DNA of 35,278 nucleotides from a marine gamma proteobacterium HTCC2148 (lineage in GTDB: Bacteria > Pseudomonadota > Gammaproteobacteria > Pseudomonadales > Halieaceae): the NCBI GenBank assembly GCA_000156295.1, contig DS999226.1, positions 113,483-148,760 on the forward strand. The letters run 5' to 3'. The notes beneath the pieces were generated by a model. The model had not been told where the DNA came from, did no database searches, and was given only the letters and a program-made list of their open reading frames with translations. Below are positions 1 to 7,187 of this stretch, in pieces; positions within the stretch are counted from its first letter, which is position 1, and each line of letters starts with the position of its first letter. A program made the translations under genes and the position numbers.

Positions 1-173
1 TGAATTCTGATGACGACTCATTATCAACAGCAGAAGTTGCCAGTTATGCAAACGATATTGGCATGGCTCGCCAGAAATTCCCGGAGCATATTATTAAAGT
101 CGACGACCTGCCCCGCACTCCAAGTGGCAAAGTGAAGAAAGACACCCTGCGAAAGCAACTGAAAGAGAATTGA
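1..173 (+). CDS. Acyl-CoA synthetase (AMP-forming), C-terminal fragment
   Basis: Only the last 56 codons lie in the window; the frame is open from the left edge (codons from base 3) to a TGA at 171-173. The visible end contains LPRTPSGKVKKDTLRKQL, the typical C-terminal tail of class I adenylate-forming enzymes, in which the lysine of the SGK motif contacts the acyl-adenylate during the first half-reaction. The family activates a carboxylic acid to its CoA thioester with ATP. The gene is cut by the window edge, so its N-terminus and substrate class cannot be judged. It ends 3 nt before the GTG of the next gene, implying a shared transcript and possibly translational coupling. I am confident of the family and not of the substrate. 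Confidence 0.85.
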   Translation, partial: NSDDDSLSTAEVASYANDIGMARQKFPEHIIKVDDLPRTPSGKVKKDTLRKQLKEN

Positions 174-176
174 AAA

Positions 177-1184
177 GTGACTACAGCAAACCGCCAAATC
201 TTACTCAATGCGCACCCTAAAGGTGACTTAAAGCAAAGCGACTTCCGCATGGTCGACGCTGAGATACCAGCCATTGCAAACGGCGAGGTTCTCATTCAAA
301 CCTTGTACCTTGCCCTGGAGCCAGCCATGAAGGGCTGGATGGAAAATCGTGCCGACTATGTGTCACCACTGGAAATTGGTGATGTTATGCGCGGCTATGG
401 TACCGGCCGTGTTATTGAATCTCGCAATGATCGATTGCCAACCGGGACTATCGTAGGAGGAAGCCTGGGTTGGCAGGAATACGTGGTAACGGATGGTAAG
501 TCTTTACCGGTAAATGTTTTACCCAATGACATCGAAACCCCGGCGGCAATGGGGGTTCTGGGCGTTACCGGCTTAACAGCCTACTTTGGCATGCTGGAAA
601 TTGGAAAGCCAAAAGCGGGCGATACTGTGCTGGTGTCCGGTGCTGCCGGCGCGACCGGTTCGATAGCCGGTCAGCTAGCCATGATTGAAGGCTGTCGAGT
701 GGTCGGCATTGCCGGTAGTGATGAAAAGTGTCAGTGGCTGACACAGGACCTAGGTTTTGATGACGCCATCAACTACAAGTCCGAAGATGTTGCAGCTCGC
801 GTGCGGGAAACCTGTCCGCAAGGGGTCAACATCTATTACGATAATGTGGGCGGTGAAATACTGGATATTGCTCTCAATAACCTGTCCGACAATGCGCGAG
901 TGGTTATTTGTGGCGGCATATCCCGCTACAATTTAACGGGCGCAATTCCGGGACCTAAAAACTACTTCAACCTGGTTTATCGTCGCTCCCGTATGGAGGG
1001 GTTCATTGTTAGCGATTTCGCCAAGCGGTTTCCTGAAGCTACCGCAGTGCTTCAGGAACACCTCCACTCCGGGCGACTTAAACACCGTGAAACCATTCTT
1101 GAGGGTTTTGAGAGCATGCCCAATGCGCTGATGAGTCTCTTCAGTGGTGACAATATTGGCAAGCTGCTGGTGCACGTTTCTTAA
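177..1184 (+). CDS. Zinc-free NADP-dependent MDR oxidoreductase (PTGR/CurA-like)
   Basis: This 335-aa protein has the layout of the zinc-independent medium-chain dehydrogenase/reductases related to prostaglandin/leukotriene reductase and CurA: an N-terminal GroES-like domain, then a Rossmann domain whose dinucleotide loop reads VSGAAGATGS. The downstream GSDEKCQWL and YYDNVGGEIL are family hallmarks, and no cysteine-rich zinc site is present. Such enzymes usually reduce the C=C bond of alpha,beta-unsaturated ketones or aldehydes with NADPH. The start is GTG, 3 nt after the upstream acyl-CoA synthetase stop, with a purine-rich GAAAGAGAA stretch ahead of it. A paralog with the same motifs lies at 13548-14567 on the other strand. 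The substrate is unknown; a role in reducing an enone intermediate of the neighbouring pathway is inference. Confidence 0.88.
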   Translation: MTTANRQILLNAHPKGDLKQSDFRMVDAEIPAIANGEVLIQTLYLALEPAMKGWMENRADYVSPLEIGDVMRGYGTGRVIESRNDRLPTGTIVGGSLGWQEYVVTDGKSLPVNVLPNDIETPAAMGVLGVTGLTAYFGMLEIGKPKAGDTVLVSGAAGATGSIAGQLAMIEGCRVVGIAGSDEKCQWLTQDLGFDDAINYKSEDVAARVRETCPQGVNIYYDNVGGEILDIALNNLSDNARVVICGGISRYNLTGAIPGPKNYFNLVYRRSRMEGFIVSDFAKRFPEATAVLQEHLHSGRLKHRETILEGFESMPNALMSLFSGDNIGKLLVHVS

Positions 1185-1192
1185 AAAAACAA

Positions 1193-1214
1193 ACAGTATT
1201 GACTGTATTTTTTT
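1193..1214 (+). terminator. Weak candidate intrinsic terminator
   Basis: ACAGT (1193-1197) and ACTGT (1202-1206) form a 5-bp stem around a 4-nt loop, followed by A and a run of seven T. It begins 8 nt after the stop of the NADP oxidoreductase. The stem is short and poor in GC, so it may stop transcription only partly. Confidence 0.35.
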
Positions 1215-1424
1215 ATTGGGTTACGGTGCTCACTTTCACAATCACCACCAATCTGGTGTACTCCGCCAGGGTGATTATTTTATCAGTGCGCGGTTCGACC
1301 CAGGGGTCCACTGCCCGTCATATACAGTGGAAGTCTGGAGAAATAGCATCTAGGCCAGCGCTTTAGCCAGCGCCACTGATGCGAAAACAGTAATAACAAA
1401 TCAGTCTCTTCAAAAGGTAAAGCC

Positions 1425-2444
1425 ATGAGAGCAGCAGTGTTTAAAGAAGTCGGAAAGCCCATGGTGGTTGAGACGATTGCTGACCCAACGCCGGAGGCCA
1501 ACGAACTGGTCGTCAAGGTGGGCTACTGCGGAATCTGCGGCACCGATCTGCACTCCACTCGCGAAGGCGCCGCTACAGTCCCTTGCGACTCCGTTTTGGG
1601 CCATGAATTTTGCGGAGAAGTGGTTGAAACTGGCAGCGCTCTGAAGAGCAAGTGGCAAATTGGAGACCGCGTGGCCTCCCTTCCATTCGTAGCCTGCGGG
1701 CACTGTGAATTGTGCGCCCGCGGCCGACCGTTTGAATGCCTCCAGGTGAAGCTAACGGGTTTGGAAGTGCCGGGCGGGTTTGCCGAGTACGTTAAGACCG
1801 GTGATGCTGAGACCCTGAAGTTACCCGATCAACTGAGCATGGAAACAGCGGCACTTATTGAGCCTTTGGCGGTAGGCCTGCACGCCGTGCGAGTGTCGCG
1901 ACTGGCAGCGGGAAGCCGAGTGCTAATTATAGGAGGCGGCCCAGTAGGGTTGGCCGTCGCGCTGTGGGCCCGGTTTATGGGCGCGCGCGATGTCCTGGTC
2001 TCTGAGATGGCGCCCACGCGCATTGCGCTTGCCAGTCGCCTCGGTGCTACTGGAACGCTGATGCCGGGAGAAACCCTGGGTGAGCAGTTCGCAGACACCA
2101 GTGGCGCTGCCCCTGATATCATTTTTGAGTGCGTTGGCGCACCCGGCTTGATCCAGCAGTGTATCGAACTTGCACCACGCAGGGGGCAAGTTATTCCCGT
2201 CGGCGTTTGCGAACAGCAGGATAACTTTATGCCGTTCCTGGCTCTGGTCAAGGAATTGAGCATGCAGTTTGCGATAGCCTATACGCGGGACGACTTTGAG
2301 ACTGTAATCGCGATGCTCGCGCAAGGCAGGATAGATCCAAGTGCAATGGTTACCGATGTTGTTAGCCTGGATGATATGCCAGCGGCCTTCGAGGCATTAC
2401 GAAACCCCAGCCACCAGTGCAAAGTGCTGACCCGCTTTGACTGA
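1425..2444 (+). CDS. Zinc-binding alcohol dehydrogenase (MDR, threonine-dehydrogenase-like)
   Basis: The 339-aa protein is a zinc-dependent medium-chain alcohol dehydrogenase. Catalytic zinc ligands are expected in CGICGTDLHS (about residues 37-46) and the GHE of VLGHEFCGEV (about 65). The structural zinc lobe CGHCELCARGRPFEC has all four cysteines. The Rossmann fingerprint is IIGGGPVGLAVAL. The family oxidises secondary alcohols, polyols or amino alcohols with NAD(P)+. An AAAGG sequence precedes the ATG at suitable spacing. A P450 gene starts 38 bp downstream on the same strand, so a hydroxylated product of that P450 is an attractive but unproven substrate. A second zinc enzyme of the same class is at 21860-22873. 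Confidence 0.9.
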   Translation: MRAAVFKEVGKPMVVETIADPTPEANELVVKVGYCGICGTDLHSTREGAATVPCDSVLGHEFCGEVVETGSALKSKWQIGDRVASLPFVACGHCELCARGRPFECLQVKLTGLEVPGGFAEYVKTGDAETLKLPDQLSMETAALIEPLAVGLHAVRVSRLAAGSRVLIIGGGPVGLAVALWARFMGARDVLVSEMAPTRIALASRLGATGTLMPGETLGEQFADTSGAAPDIIFECVGAPGLIQQCIELAPRRGQVIPVGVCEQQDNFMPFLALVKELSMQFAIAYTRDDFETVIAMLAQGRIDPSAMVTDVVSLDDMPAAFEALRNPSHQCKVLTRFD

Positions 2445-2482
2445 CGGCCAATAAATAGCACGGATTATCTAGAGGAGATCAC

Positions 2483-3742
2483 ATGGAAAACCTGGAGCAG
2501 AGCCAATCGCTGGATGGAATGAAATTGTTCGATACAGAGAGCTTAAAATGCCCGTATCACTATGATCGCAGCTTGCGCGAGGCAGCACCCGTCTATCAGG
2601 ATCCGGACTCAGGAGTGTTTGCGGTATCAACCTATGAGTTGGTGCGTGAGGCCCACCGCGCAAAAAATGTGTTTTCCAACGAATTCACCTTGGCTTTAGG
2701 GTCCACTGATAAACTTGATCCGGAAATTCGTGAGGCCACTCAGAACACCTACGACCTTGGCAAAGGCACATTGTTGACGCTTGATGAACCGGGACACACG
2801 ATGTTTCGCGATGCGGTGAAGGAACTCTTCACGGCGACGGTGATGGCCCGCCACGAGCCCTGGATCAGGGATCTGGCGCGGACCCTTGCTGACAAGCTTG
2901 CGACCAAGAATGAGTGCGACTTTATTCAAGAGTTTACCAGGCCCCTGCCCTTGTCAGTGATTATGCATGTGCTGGGCATACCACTCGAGGAATTCGATCG
3001 AGCCTTCCAGTGGACACTGGATAATGTCACCGTACTGTCACAGGTGGCCGACCAGGACAAACTACTGGCAGCTCATCATGGGCTCAAAGATGAGTATGAT
3101 TGGTTTGTCGCTGCCATGGCAGAGCGCACTGACAACCCTCGCGATGACCTACTGACTAAAATCAATGACCTGCGTGTTGAGGGCCGTGAACTCACTGTCG
3201 AGGAGAAGCTGTCTTTCTGTACCCAGTTTTTGGTTGCCGGCAATGAAACCACCACAGCAACCCTGGCCGAGGGCATGCGCCAACTCTGTCTCAACCCGGA
3301 ACAGGAGCAATTGATCCGTGCGGATCGCAGCCTGATTCCAAATCTGGTTGAAGAGTCGCTGCGCCTGGCGTCGCCCACATCAAACATGTGGCGCGTTACG
3401 AAGTCTGACTACGAACTGGGCGGTGTCTTGATTCCTGAAGGGAGCGCGGTCCTGCTTAAATATTTCTCCTCTAATCACGATCCCGCGATGTTTGAAGAGC
3501 CGATGAAATTTGACGTACAGCGGGCTAACCTGCGACGGCACATCGCATTCGGCTTCGGCAACCATGTCTGTATCGGGCAGCATTTATCGAAACTGGAAAT
3601 GACTATCGCCTGGGAGGAGCTGTTTGACCGATTCGAAAACTTTTCACTTGCAATCGCAGACGGTGAATTGGAGTACATGCCGAATATTCTATTGCGAGGA
3701 CTCGAAGAGATTCCTATTCGCTATACCGTTGTCGGTGCCTGA
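2483..3742 (+). CDS. Cytochrome P450 (class I bacterial type)
   Basis: This soluble 419-aa P450 has every core signature: the I-helix oxygen-activation motif AGNETTT (residues 252-258), the K-helix ExxR as EESLR (E291, R294), and the heme loop FGFGNHVCIG with the thiolate ligand Cys363. The HxC form of the loop is common in bacterial class I P450s. There is no N-terminal membrane anchor and no fused reductase, and no ferredoxin or ferredoxin reductase is encoded in the window, so electrons must come from elsewhere. Translation should be strong: AGAGGAGA lies 5 nt before the ATG. It follows the zinc dehydrogenase by 38 bp, probably in one transcript. A monooxygenase acting on a lipid or terpenoid is likely; the substrate cannot be read from the sequence. 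Confidence 0.95.
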   Translation: MENLEQSQSLDGMKLFDTESLKCPYHYDRSLREAAPVYQDPDSGVFAVSTYELVREAHRAKNVFSNEFTLALGSTDKLDPEIREATQNTYDLGKGTLLTLDEPGHTMFRDAVKELFTATVMARHEPWIRDLARTLADKLATKNECDFIQEFTRPLPLSVIMHVLGIPLEEFDRAFQWTLDNVTVLSQVADQDKLLAAHHGLKDEYDWFVAAMAERTDNPRDDLLTKINDLRVEGRELTVEEKLSFCTQFLVAGNETTTATLAEGMRQLCLNPEQEQLIRADRSLIPNLVEESLRLASPTSNMWRVTKSDYELGGVLIPEGSAVLLKYFSSNHDPAMFEEPMKFDVQRANLRRHIAFGFGNHVCIGQHLSKLEMTIAWEELFDRFENFSLAIADGELEYMPNILLRGLEEIPIRYTVVGA

Positions 3743-3745
3743 AAT

Positions 3746-3786
3746 TAAAATGATGATGCATAAAGCCAGACCGCATCATTAATTTT
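3746..3786. terminator. Bidirectional terminator between P450 and GST genes
   Basis: ATGATGC (3753-3759) and GCATCAT (3773-3779) form a 7-bp perfect stem around a 13-nt loop. It is flanked by an A-rich stretch on the left and a T-rich stretch on the right, so it could end transcription in both directions between the convergent P450 and GST genes, whose stops are only 42 bp apart. Confidence 0.5.
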
Positions 3787-4468
3787 ATCGACCGGGCACC
3801 GCATTCTTCGCTAAAAAGTCGCGAATGTAAGCGTGAAAGTCCGGTTCGTCAGCTTTCCTATCTGCCTCGATGGTCCGCGCGATTTCGGATTTACGCATGC
3901 CCCTGTTCCACTCTTGCATCCCCGGAACTTCGGCCAGAATATCCCAGTCTAATTGCCGCGATCCGATAGAGTTGACCACCGAGTTAACATAATGCACATA
4001 GACATCAGCCAAGGTCATGTCTGCGCCAGCGATGTAGGGCGAAAATGCACACAATCGCTTCATTGCAGTCAGTCCTCGATTCGTGACATGCCGCGCGTCG
4101 TCCAGCGCTTTTTGCGGTGCAGGTTTACCTGAAAATGCATAGGCGATGAGGCGTCGACTGGGCAGTTCCAGATAAAGTTCAGCGACTTTCATGATTTGCC
4201 TGATTCCAGCCTTCGCTGCGGGATCCGCGGGATACAGCGGCGCATCCGGATAGGTTTCTTCCAGGTAATCGCAGATAACCGTAGTTTCAGAGAAATGCTG
4301 ACCGTCTTCGGTCGTCAATGCAGGTATTTTGCCAACGGGGCTGATGGCAAGCCAATCCTCACCGCCGCTATAAATAAGGCGTTCCTGAAAGGGAATGCTT
4401 TTGTAGAGGAGCACGTACTTGACGATGTTGTAATAGTTACTGGATGCGAATCCGTGCAGGGTTATCAT
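3785..4468 (-). CDS. Glutathione S-transferase family protein
   Basis: The 227-aa product has the two-part cytosolic GST architecture. The N-terminal thioredoxin-like half contains the cis-proline segment VGKIPALTTEDG and the glutathione-contacting SETTVICDYLEE (about residues 60-75). The C-terminal half is all-helical and contains YIAGADMTLADVYVH, the usual helix-6 N-capping region. GSTs conjugate glutathione to electrophiles, isomerise or reduce them. It is the last gene of the minus-strand cluster behind the acyl-CoA ligase (77-nt gap), which points to detoxification or isomerisation of a reactive pathway intermediate. An AGAAGAGA tract lies upstream of the ATG. The class within the superfamily cannot be settled here. 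Confidence 0.88.
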   Translation of the reverse strand: MITLHGFASSNYYNIVKYVLLYKSIPFQERLIYSGGEDWLAISPVGKIPALTTEDGQHFSETTVICDYLEETYPDAPLYPADPAAKAGIRQIMKVAELYLELPSRRLIAYAFSGKPAPQKALDDARHVTNRGLTAMKRLCAFSPYIAGADMTLADVYVHYVNSVVNSIGSRQLDWDILAEVPGMQEWNRGMRKSEIARTIEADRKADEPDFHAYIRDFLAKNAVPGR

Positions 4469-4545
4469 GGTCTTAAATCTCTTCTAATTGCGGTTCATTA
4501 AAAAGCAATGACAGCATTCATCGCTGACACTACTATTGTCGGCGA

Positions 4546-6123
4546 CTAGACAACGCTATCGCGCAGCTCAGTCTTCAATATTTTACCGATATGACTGCGC
4601 GGTAATTCCTCGATCTGCCTAAGCGCCGTGAGTCGCTGGGTTTTACCTAAATCAGCATTAGCGTTGCTCTTGAGTTGATCAAGATCAAGCTCAACCCCAT
4701 TTCGCGCAACAACAAAGCCGAACGGAGTTTCGCCCCACTCCTTCGAAGGCACGCCAACAACAGCCGCATCAATTACATCAGTTTGTTTCATCAATGCTTC
4801 TTCAAGGTCTCGAGGGTAAATATTAAATCCGCCAGAAATAATCATATCTTTTGAGCGACCCATGAGGGTTACAAACCCCTCGTCATCCACTCTACCGATA
4901 TCACCCATACGCTGCCAACGTTCACCGTTTGCATCATACCAACTGCACTCTTCGGTTTTCTGCGGCTGATTCTGATAGCCCGTCATCATCGTTCGGGACC
5001 GGCCAACCAACTCGCCCATTTCACCGGCAGGTAACTGATTAAGATCCTCATCGACTGTAATAACTTCGCTACCATCCCAGGGAACGCCAACCGTATGCAG
5101 TTTGTCAGGATGTGCGTGGGCGACCAGTATGCACACCACCCCCCCCTCCGTCATGGAGTAAGCTTCAATTAAACCCCCGGGCATTCGCGCCAGCACTTCA
5201 GCTTTCAGCTCAGCAGAGAACGGGGCGCTAGTGCAATACTTGTGCGTAAAGCTGCTCAAGTCATAGTCATCGAACCCATCAAAGTCCATGAGGCGCTGAT
5301 ACTGGACAGGAACAAGCATCGTGTGGGTAGCTCGATGTTCCTGCGCCAGTTCCAGCCAACGCTGGCAATCGAACTTTGGCATCAGAACTGCGGTACCTCC
5401 ATAGGCGATTGTGCTTATAAAAATACTGAGAGTGGTGTTTGAATATAGCGGAGTGGAGAACAACGAAACCTGCCCGGGCTTACCATAACGGGCGCCCTCT
5501 CCCACTGCCATCTGATGCCAGCGCATTTTTCGGCTGTGAACAATACCCTTGGGCGTTCCCGTTGTTCCACTGGAGTAAATAATATTAAAGGGATCTTCAG
5601 GGCTAACGCACAAGTCTTTGGGCAAAGCACCATCCTTTGCCATCCAGTCAAACAAAAACTGCACACCTTCAACCGGCTCATTTAACATTATTTGGTTAAG
5701 CGGTGGCAGTTCAACCCCACTGTGATTGAGTTCCTGAAGCTTTACGGTGTCGACGAACAAATGGTCTGCACCGCTGTCGGCCATCATGGCGGCCAGTTGT
5801 TTCGGTGTTGCCGACGTCGTCAGCGGCGCAGCACAGCCGCCTGCGACTATTGCAGCCAAATAAACCAGTGCATAGCGAACGCTTGTCGCACCCACGATGG
5901 AGACGGCTTGACCTTTAACAAGACCATCAGCCTGCAACTGTGCTGCTATTTGATTAATCAAAGGCACAGCTTCAGACCAGCTCAACTTTTCGGTGCCGTC
6001 ATCTAGCGCAATTCGATCCGGCTGGTTGCGCGCATGTGCGTTAACGAGGTCTGCAAATTGCCCGAACGGTTGTTCCAGGTATGCCACCGGGTCTATAGTT
6101 TCCGGGGCTGTTAGAGTAGTCAT
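4546..6123 (-). CDS. AMP-dependent acyl-CoA synthetase/ligase
   Basis: This complete 525-aa class I adenylate-forming ligase converts a carboxylic acid, ATP and CoA to acyl-CoA. The P-loop-like A3 motif YSSGTTGTPKG is at residues 183-193. The A5 motif reads EAYSMTEGG, the hinge region A7-A8 runs from MGDIGRVDDEG through GRSKDMIISGGFNIYPRDLEE, and the A10 lysine is K514 in SHIGKILK. It is full length for the family. The start ATG has GGAAG upstream. It lies 46 bp downstream of the crotonase in the same operon. Substrates could be medium-chain, terpenoid or aromatic acids; family membership alone does not decide. Together with the fragment at the left edge there are two acyl-CoA ligases in this block. 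Confidence 0.93.
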   Translation of the reverse strand: MTTLTAPETIDPVAYLEQPFGQFADLVNAHARNQPDRIALDDGTEKLSWSEAVPLINQIAAQLQADGLVKGQAVSIVGATSVRYALVYLAAIVAGGCAAPLTTSATPKQLAAMMADSGADHLFVDTVKLQELNHSGVELPPLNQIMLNEPVEGVQFLFDWMAKDGALPKDLCVSPEDPFNIIYSSGTTGTPKGIVHSRKMRWHQMAVGEGARYGKPGQVSLFSTPLYSNTTLSIFISTIAYGGTAVLMPKFDCQRWLELAQEHRATHTMLVPVQYQRLMDFDGFDDYDLSSFTHKYCTSAPFSAELKAEVLARMPGGLIEAYSMTEGGVVCILVAHAHPDKLHTVGVPWDGSEVITVDEDLNQLPAGEMGELVGRSRTMMTGYQNQPQKTEECSWYDANGERWQRMGDIGRVDDEGFVTLMGRSKDMIISGGFNIYPRDLEEALMKQTDVIDAAVVGVPSKEWGETPFGFVVARNGVELDLDQLKSNANADLGKTQRLTALRQIEELPRSHIGKILKTELRDSVV

Positions 6124-6169
6124 AACTGAGCTTCCAATCCGTGATTTATGTTGAGCCTGGCGAGCCAGG

Positions 6170-6958
6170 TTAAAAGCGAGGGGCGCGTTTTTGTTTGGCT
6201 GCGTTTAAACCCTCTGCAAAATCTTCGCTGGATAATAGCAGCGCCTGATTCGGTAAATTAGCAGTCCACTCAGCCTCCATATCACTAGACAACCCGCGGT
6301 GGATTGACTCCTTGATTGTCGCATATGCGGCCTGTGGCAGAGCTGCAAGTTCCAGCGCCACCTGCAGTCCACGAGGCTGCAAATCTTCGGGCTTTACCAC
6401 TTCACTGACAAGCCCTGCAGTCAGTGCCTGGTCTGCAGGCATCGGAATACCACGCAAGCACATATCTTTTGCGCGACCCATTCCAATGATTCGCGGTAGC
6501 AGAAATAATCCGCCCAGAGGCGGCATAATTCCAAACTTGATCCATACCTCCATGAATGAGGCGTCGCTTGCCGCTATTCGAAAATCGCAGGCGAGTGCTA
6601 ATTCACAACCAACAGAAACTGCAGCACCCTGCACCAGTGCAATTGTCGGTTTCTGACAATGCCAGAGACGTCGCGCAGCACCCTGAAAATATTGATATAC
6701 CTGATCCTTGATTTGTGCGGGTGTTTTTTGCCTGAGGGATTCCAGAAATGCGATATCGGCTCCCGCAGAAAAATGTGCCCCATCCGCCGCGAGCACGATT
6801 ACTCTAACCGCCTCATCAGCGCTCAAGATATCCATAGCTTCGCAGACTTCAGCCAGGCCTTCCGGTCGCGAGGTATTGTTCACATCGCCCCTGGCAAAAA
6901 TAATTTTCGCTATCCCGTGATCGAGGTACTCAACGCGAATATCGCTAAAGTGGTTCAT
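6170..6958 (-). CDS. Enoyl-CoA hydratase/isomerase family protein (crotonase fold)
   Basis: The 262-aa protein carries the crotonase oxyanion-hole segments HFSAGADIAFL (about 62-72) and GAAVSVGCELALACD (about 111-125). Aligned without gaps to rat mitochondrial enoyl-CoA hydratase as I remember it, Glu144 corresponds to E119, but the second catalytic glutamate, Glu164, corresponds to W139 in ASFMEVWIKFG. It may therefore not be a simple hydratase; crotonases that lost this residue act as isomerases, hydrolases or other CoA-thioester enzymes. Its ATG overlaps the stop of a 38-codon ORF by 4 bp (ATGA), and its own ribosome site is weak (GGAAG about 13 nt upstream), which suggests coupled translation. 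The acyl-CoA ligase follows in the same direction. Confidence 0.9.
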   Translation of the reverse strand: MNHFSDIRVEYLDHGIAKIIFARGDVNNTSRPEGLAEVCEAMDILSADEAVRVIVLAADGAHFSAGADIAFLESLRQKTPAQIKDQVYQYFQGAARRLWHCQKPTIALVQGAAVSVGCELALACDFRIAASDASFMEVWIKFGIMPPLGGLFLLPRIIGMGRAKDMCLRGIPMPADQALTAGLVSEVVKPEDLQPRGLQVALELAALPQAAYATIKESIHRGLSSDMEAEWTANLPNQALLLSSEDFAEGLNAAKQKRAPRF

Positions 6959-7071
6959 AACTTGAGGGGCTTCCGGGGATAATGTGCAAGCTGGAGACCT
7001 GCCGTCTGAAAAATTCGCTGTAGACGTGCCAGTTGGGCGGGTGGCGAATATTGGCCGTGTTTGTTGCTCAT
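6955..7071 (-). CDS. Small ORF (38 aa), first gene of the minus-strand operon
   Basis: A 38-codon ORF (starts MSNKHGQYSPPAQLARLQ) runs from ATG at 7071 to TGA at 6955. It is preceded by a perfect-looking GGAGGA (complement of 7081-7086) 9 nt before the ATG. Its stop overlaps the crotonase ATG by 4 bp in the ATGA arrangement typical of translational coupling. It starts about 28 nt after the transcription start predicted from the promoter at 7106-7134, making it the first ORF of the transcript. The peptide is basic (many K/R/H), with no membrane segment and no family I recognise. It could be a functional small protein or a leader ORF that feeds ribosomes to the crotonase start. Coding potential rests on gene layout only. 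Confidence 0.5.
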   Translation of the reverse strand: MSNKHGQYSPPAQLARLQRIFQTAGLQLAHYPRKPLKL

Positions 7072-7091
7072 GAATGAAGTTCCTCCAAAGC

Positions 7092-7120
7092 TTGGCACCT
7101 GTTGAATTTTACACTAATAT
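7092..7120 (+). promoter_or_regulatory. Sigma70-like promoter for the thiolase-like gene
   Basis: TTGGCA (7092-7097; 5 of 6 to consensus), a 17-bp spacer and TAATAT (7115-7120; 4 of 6) face the thiolase-like gene. The predicted start near 7127 leaves a leader of about 60 nt before the GTG at 7188. It overlaps the opposing promoter. Confidence 0.5.
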
Positions 7121-7134
7121 GTAATATTTGACAA
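7106..7134 (-). promoter_or_regulatory. Sigma70-like promoter for the minus-strand operon
   Basis: Read on the minus strand: TTGTCA (7129-7134; 5 of 6), a 17-bp spacer, then TAAAAT (7106-7111; 5 of 6). The predicted start is near 7099, about 28 nt before the 38-codon ORF. This is the best promoter match seen in the window. Confidence 0.6.
7109..7124. promoter_or_regulatory. Candidate operator TTACA-N6-TGTAA shared by divergent promoters
   Basis: A perfect 5-bp inverted repeat with a 6-bp gap covers the -10 region of the plus promoter and the spacer and -10 edge of the minus promoter. A protein dimer bound here would block both. The half-site geometry suits a homodimeric helix-turn-helix regulator; no regulator gene is in the window. 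Confidence 0.5.
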
Positions 7135-7140
7135 GAATAC

Positions 7141-7157
7141 GCGGGCACCGCGCCCGC
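7141..7157 (+). other. GC-rich hairpin in thiolase-like gene leader
   Basis: GCGGGC (7141-7146), a 5-nt loop and GCCCGC (7152-7157) make a six-GC-pair stem in the predicted 5' leader, 30 nt ahead of the GTG start. It could influence mRNA stability or early elongation. No T-run follows, so it is not a standard terminator. Confidence 0.4.
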
Positions 7158-7187
7158 CCTGGTTTGAGTGACAGATGGATACGACTC

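Noticed and set aside
1288-1312. GGTTCGACCC resembles a tRNA T-loop
   Set aside because: There is no five-base T-stem around it, and no acceptor or anticodon arm nearby.
7128-7133. Consensus TTGACA on the plus strand
   Set aside because: No -10 box lies 16-18 bp downstream (the sequence there is GC-rich); the TTGGCA/TAATAT pair fits better.
7128-7187. Upstream TTG start for the thiolase-like gene
   Set aside because: It would begin at the predicted transcript start and translate a GC hairpin; GTG 7188 matches the family N-terminus.
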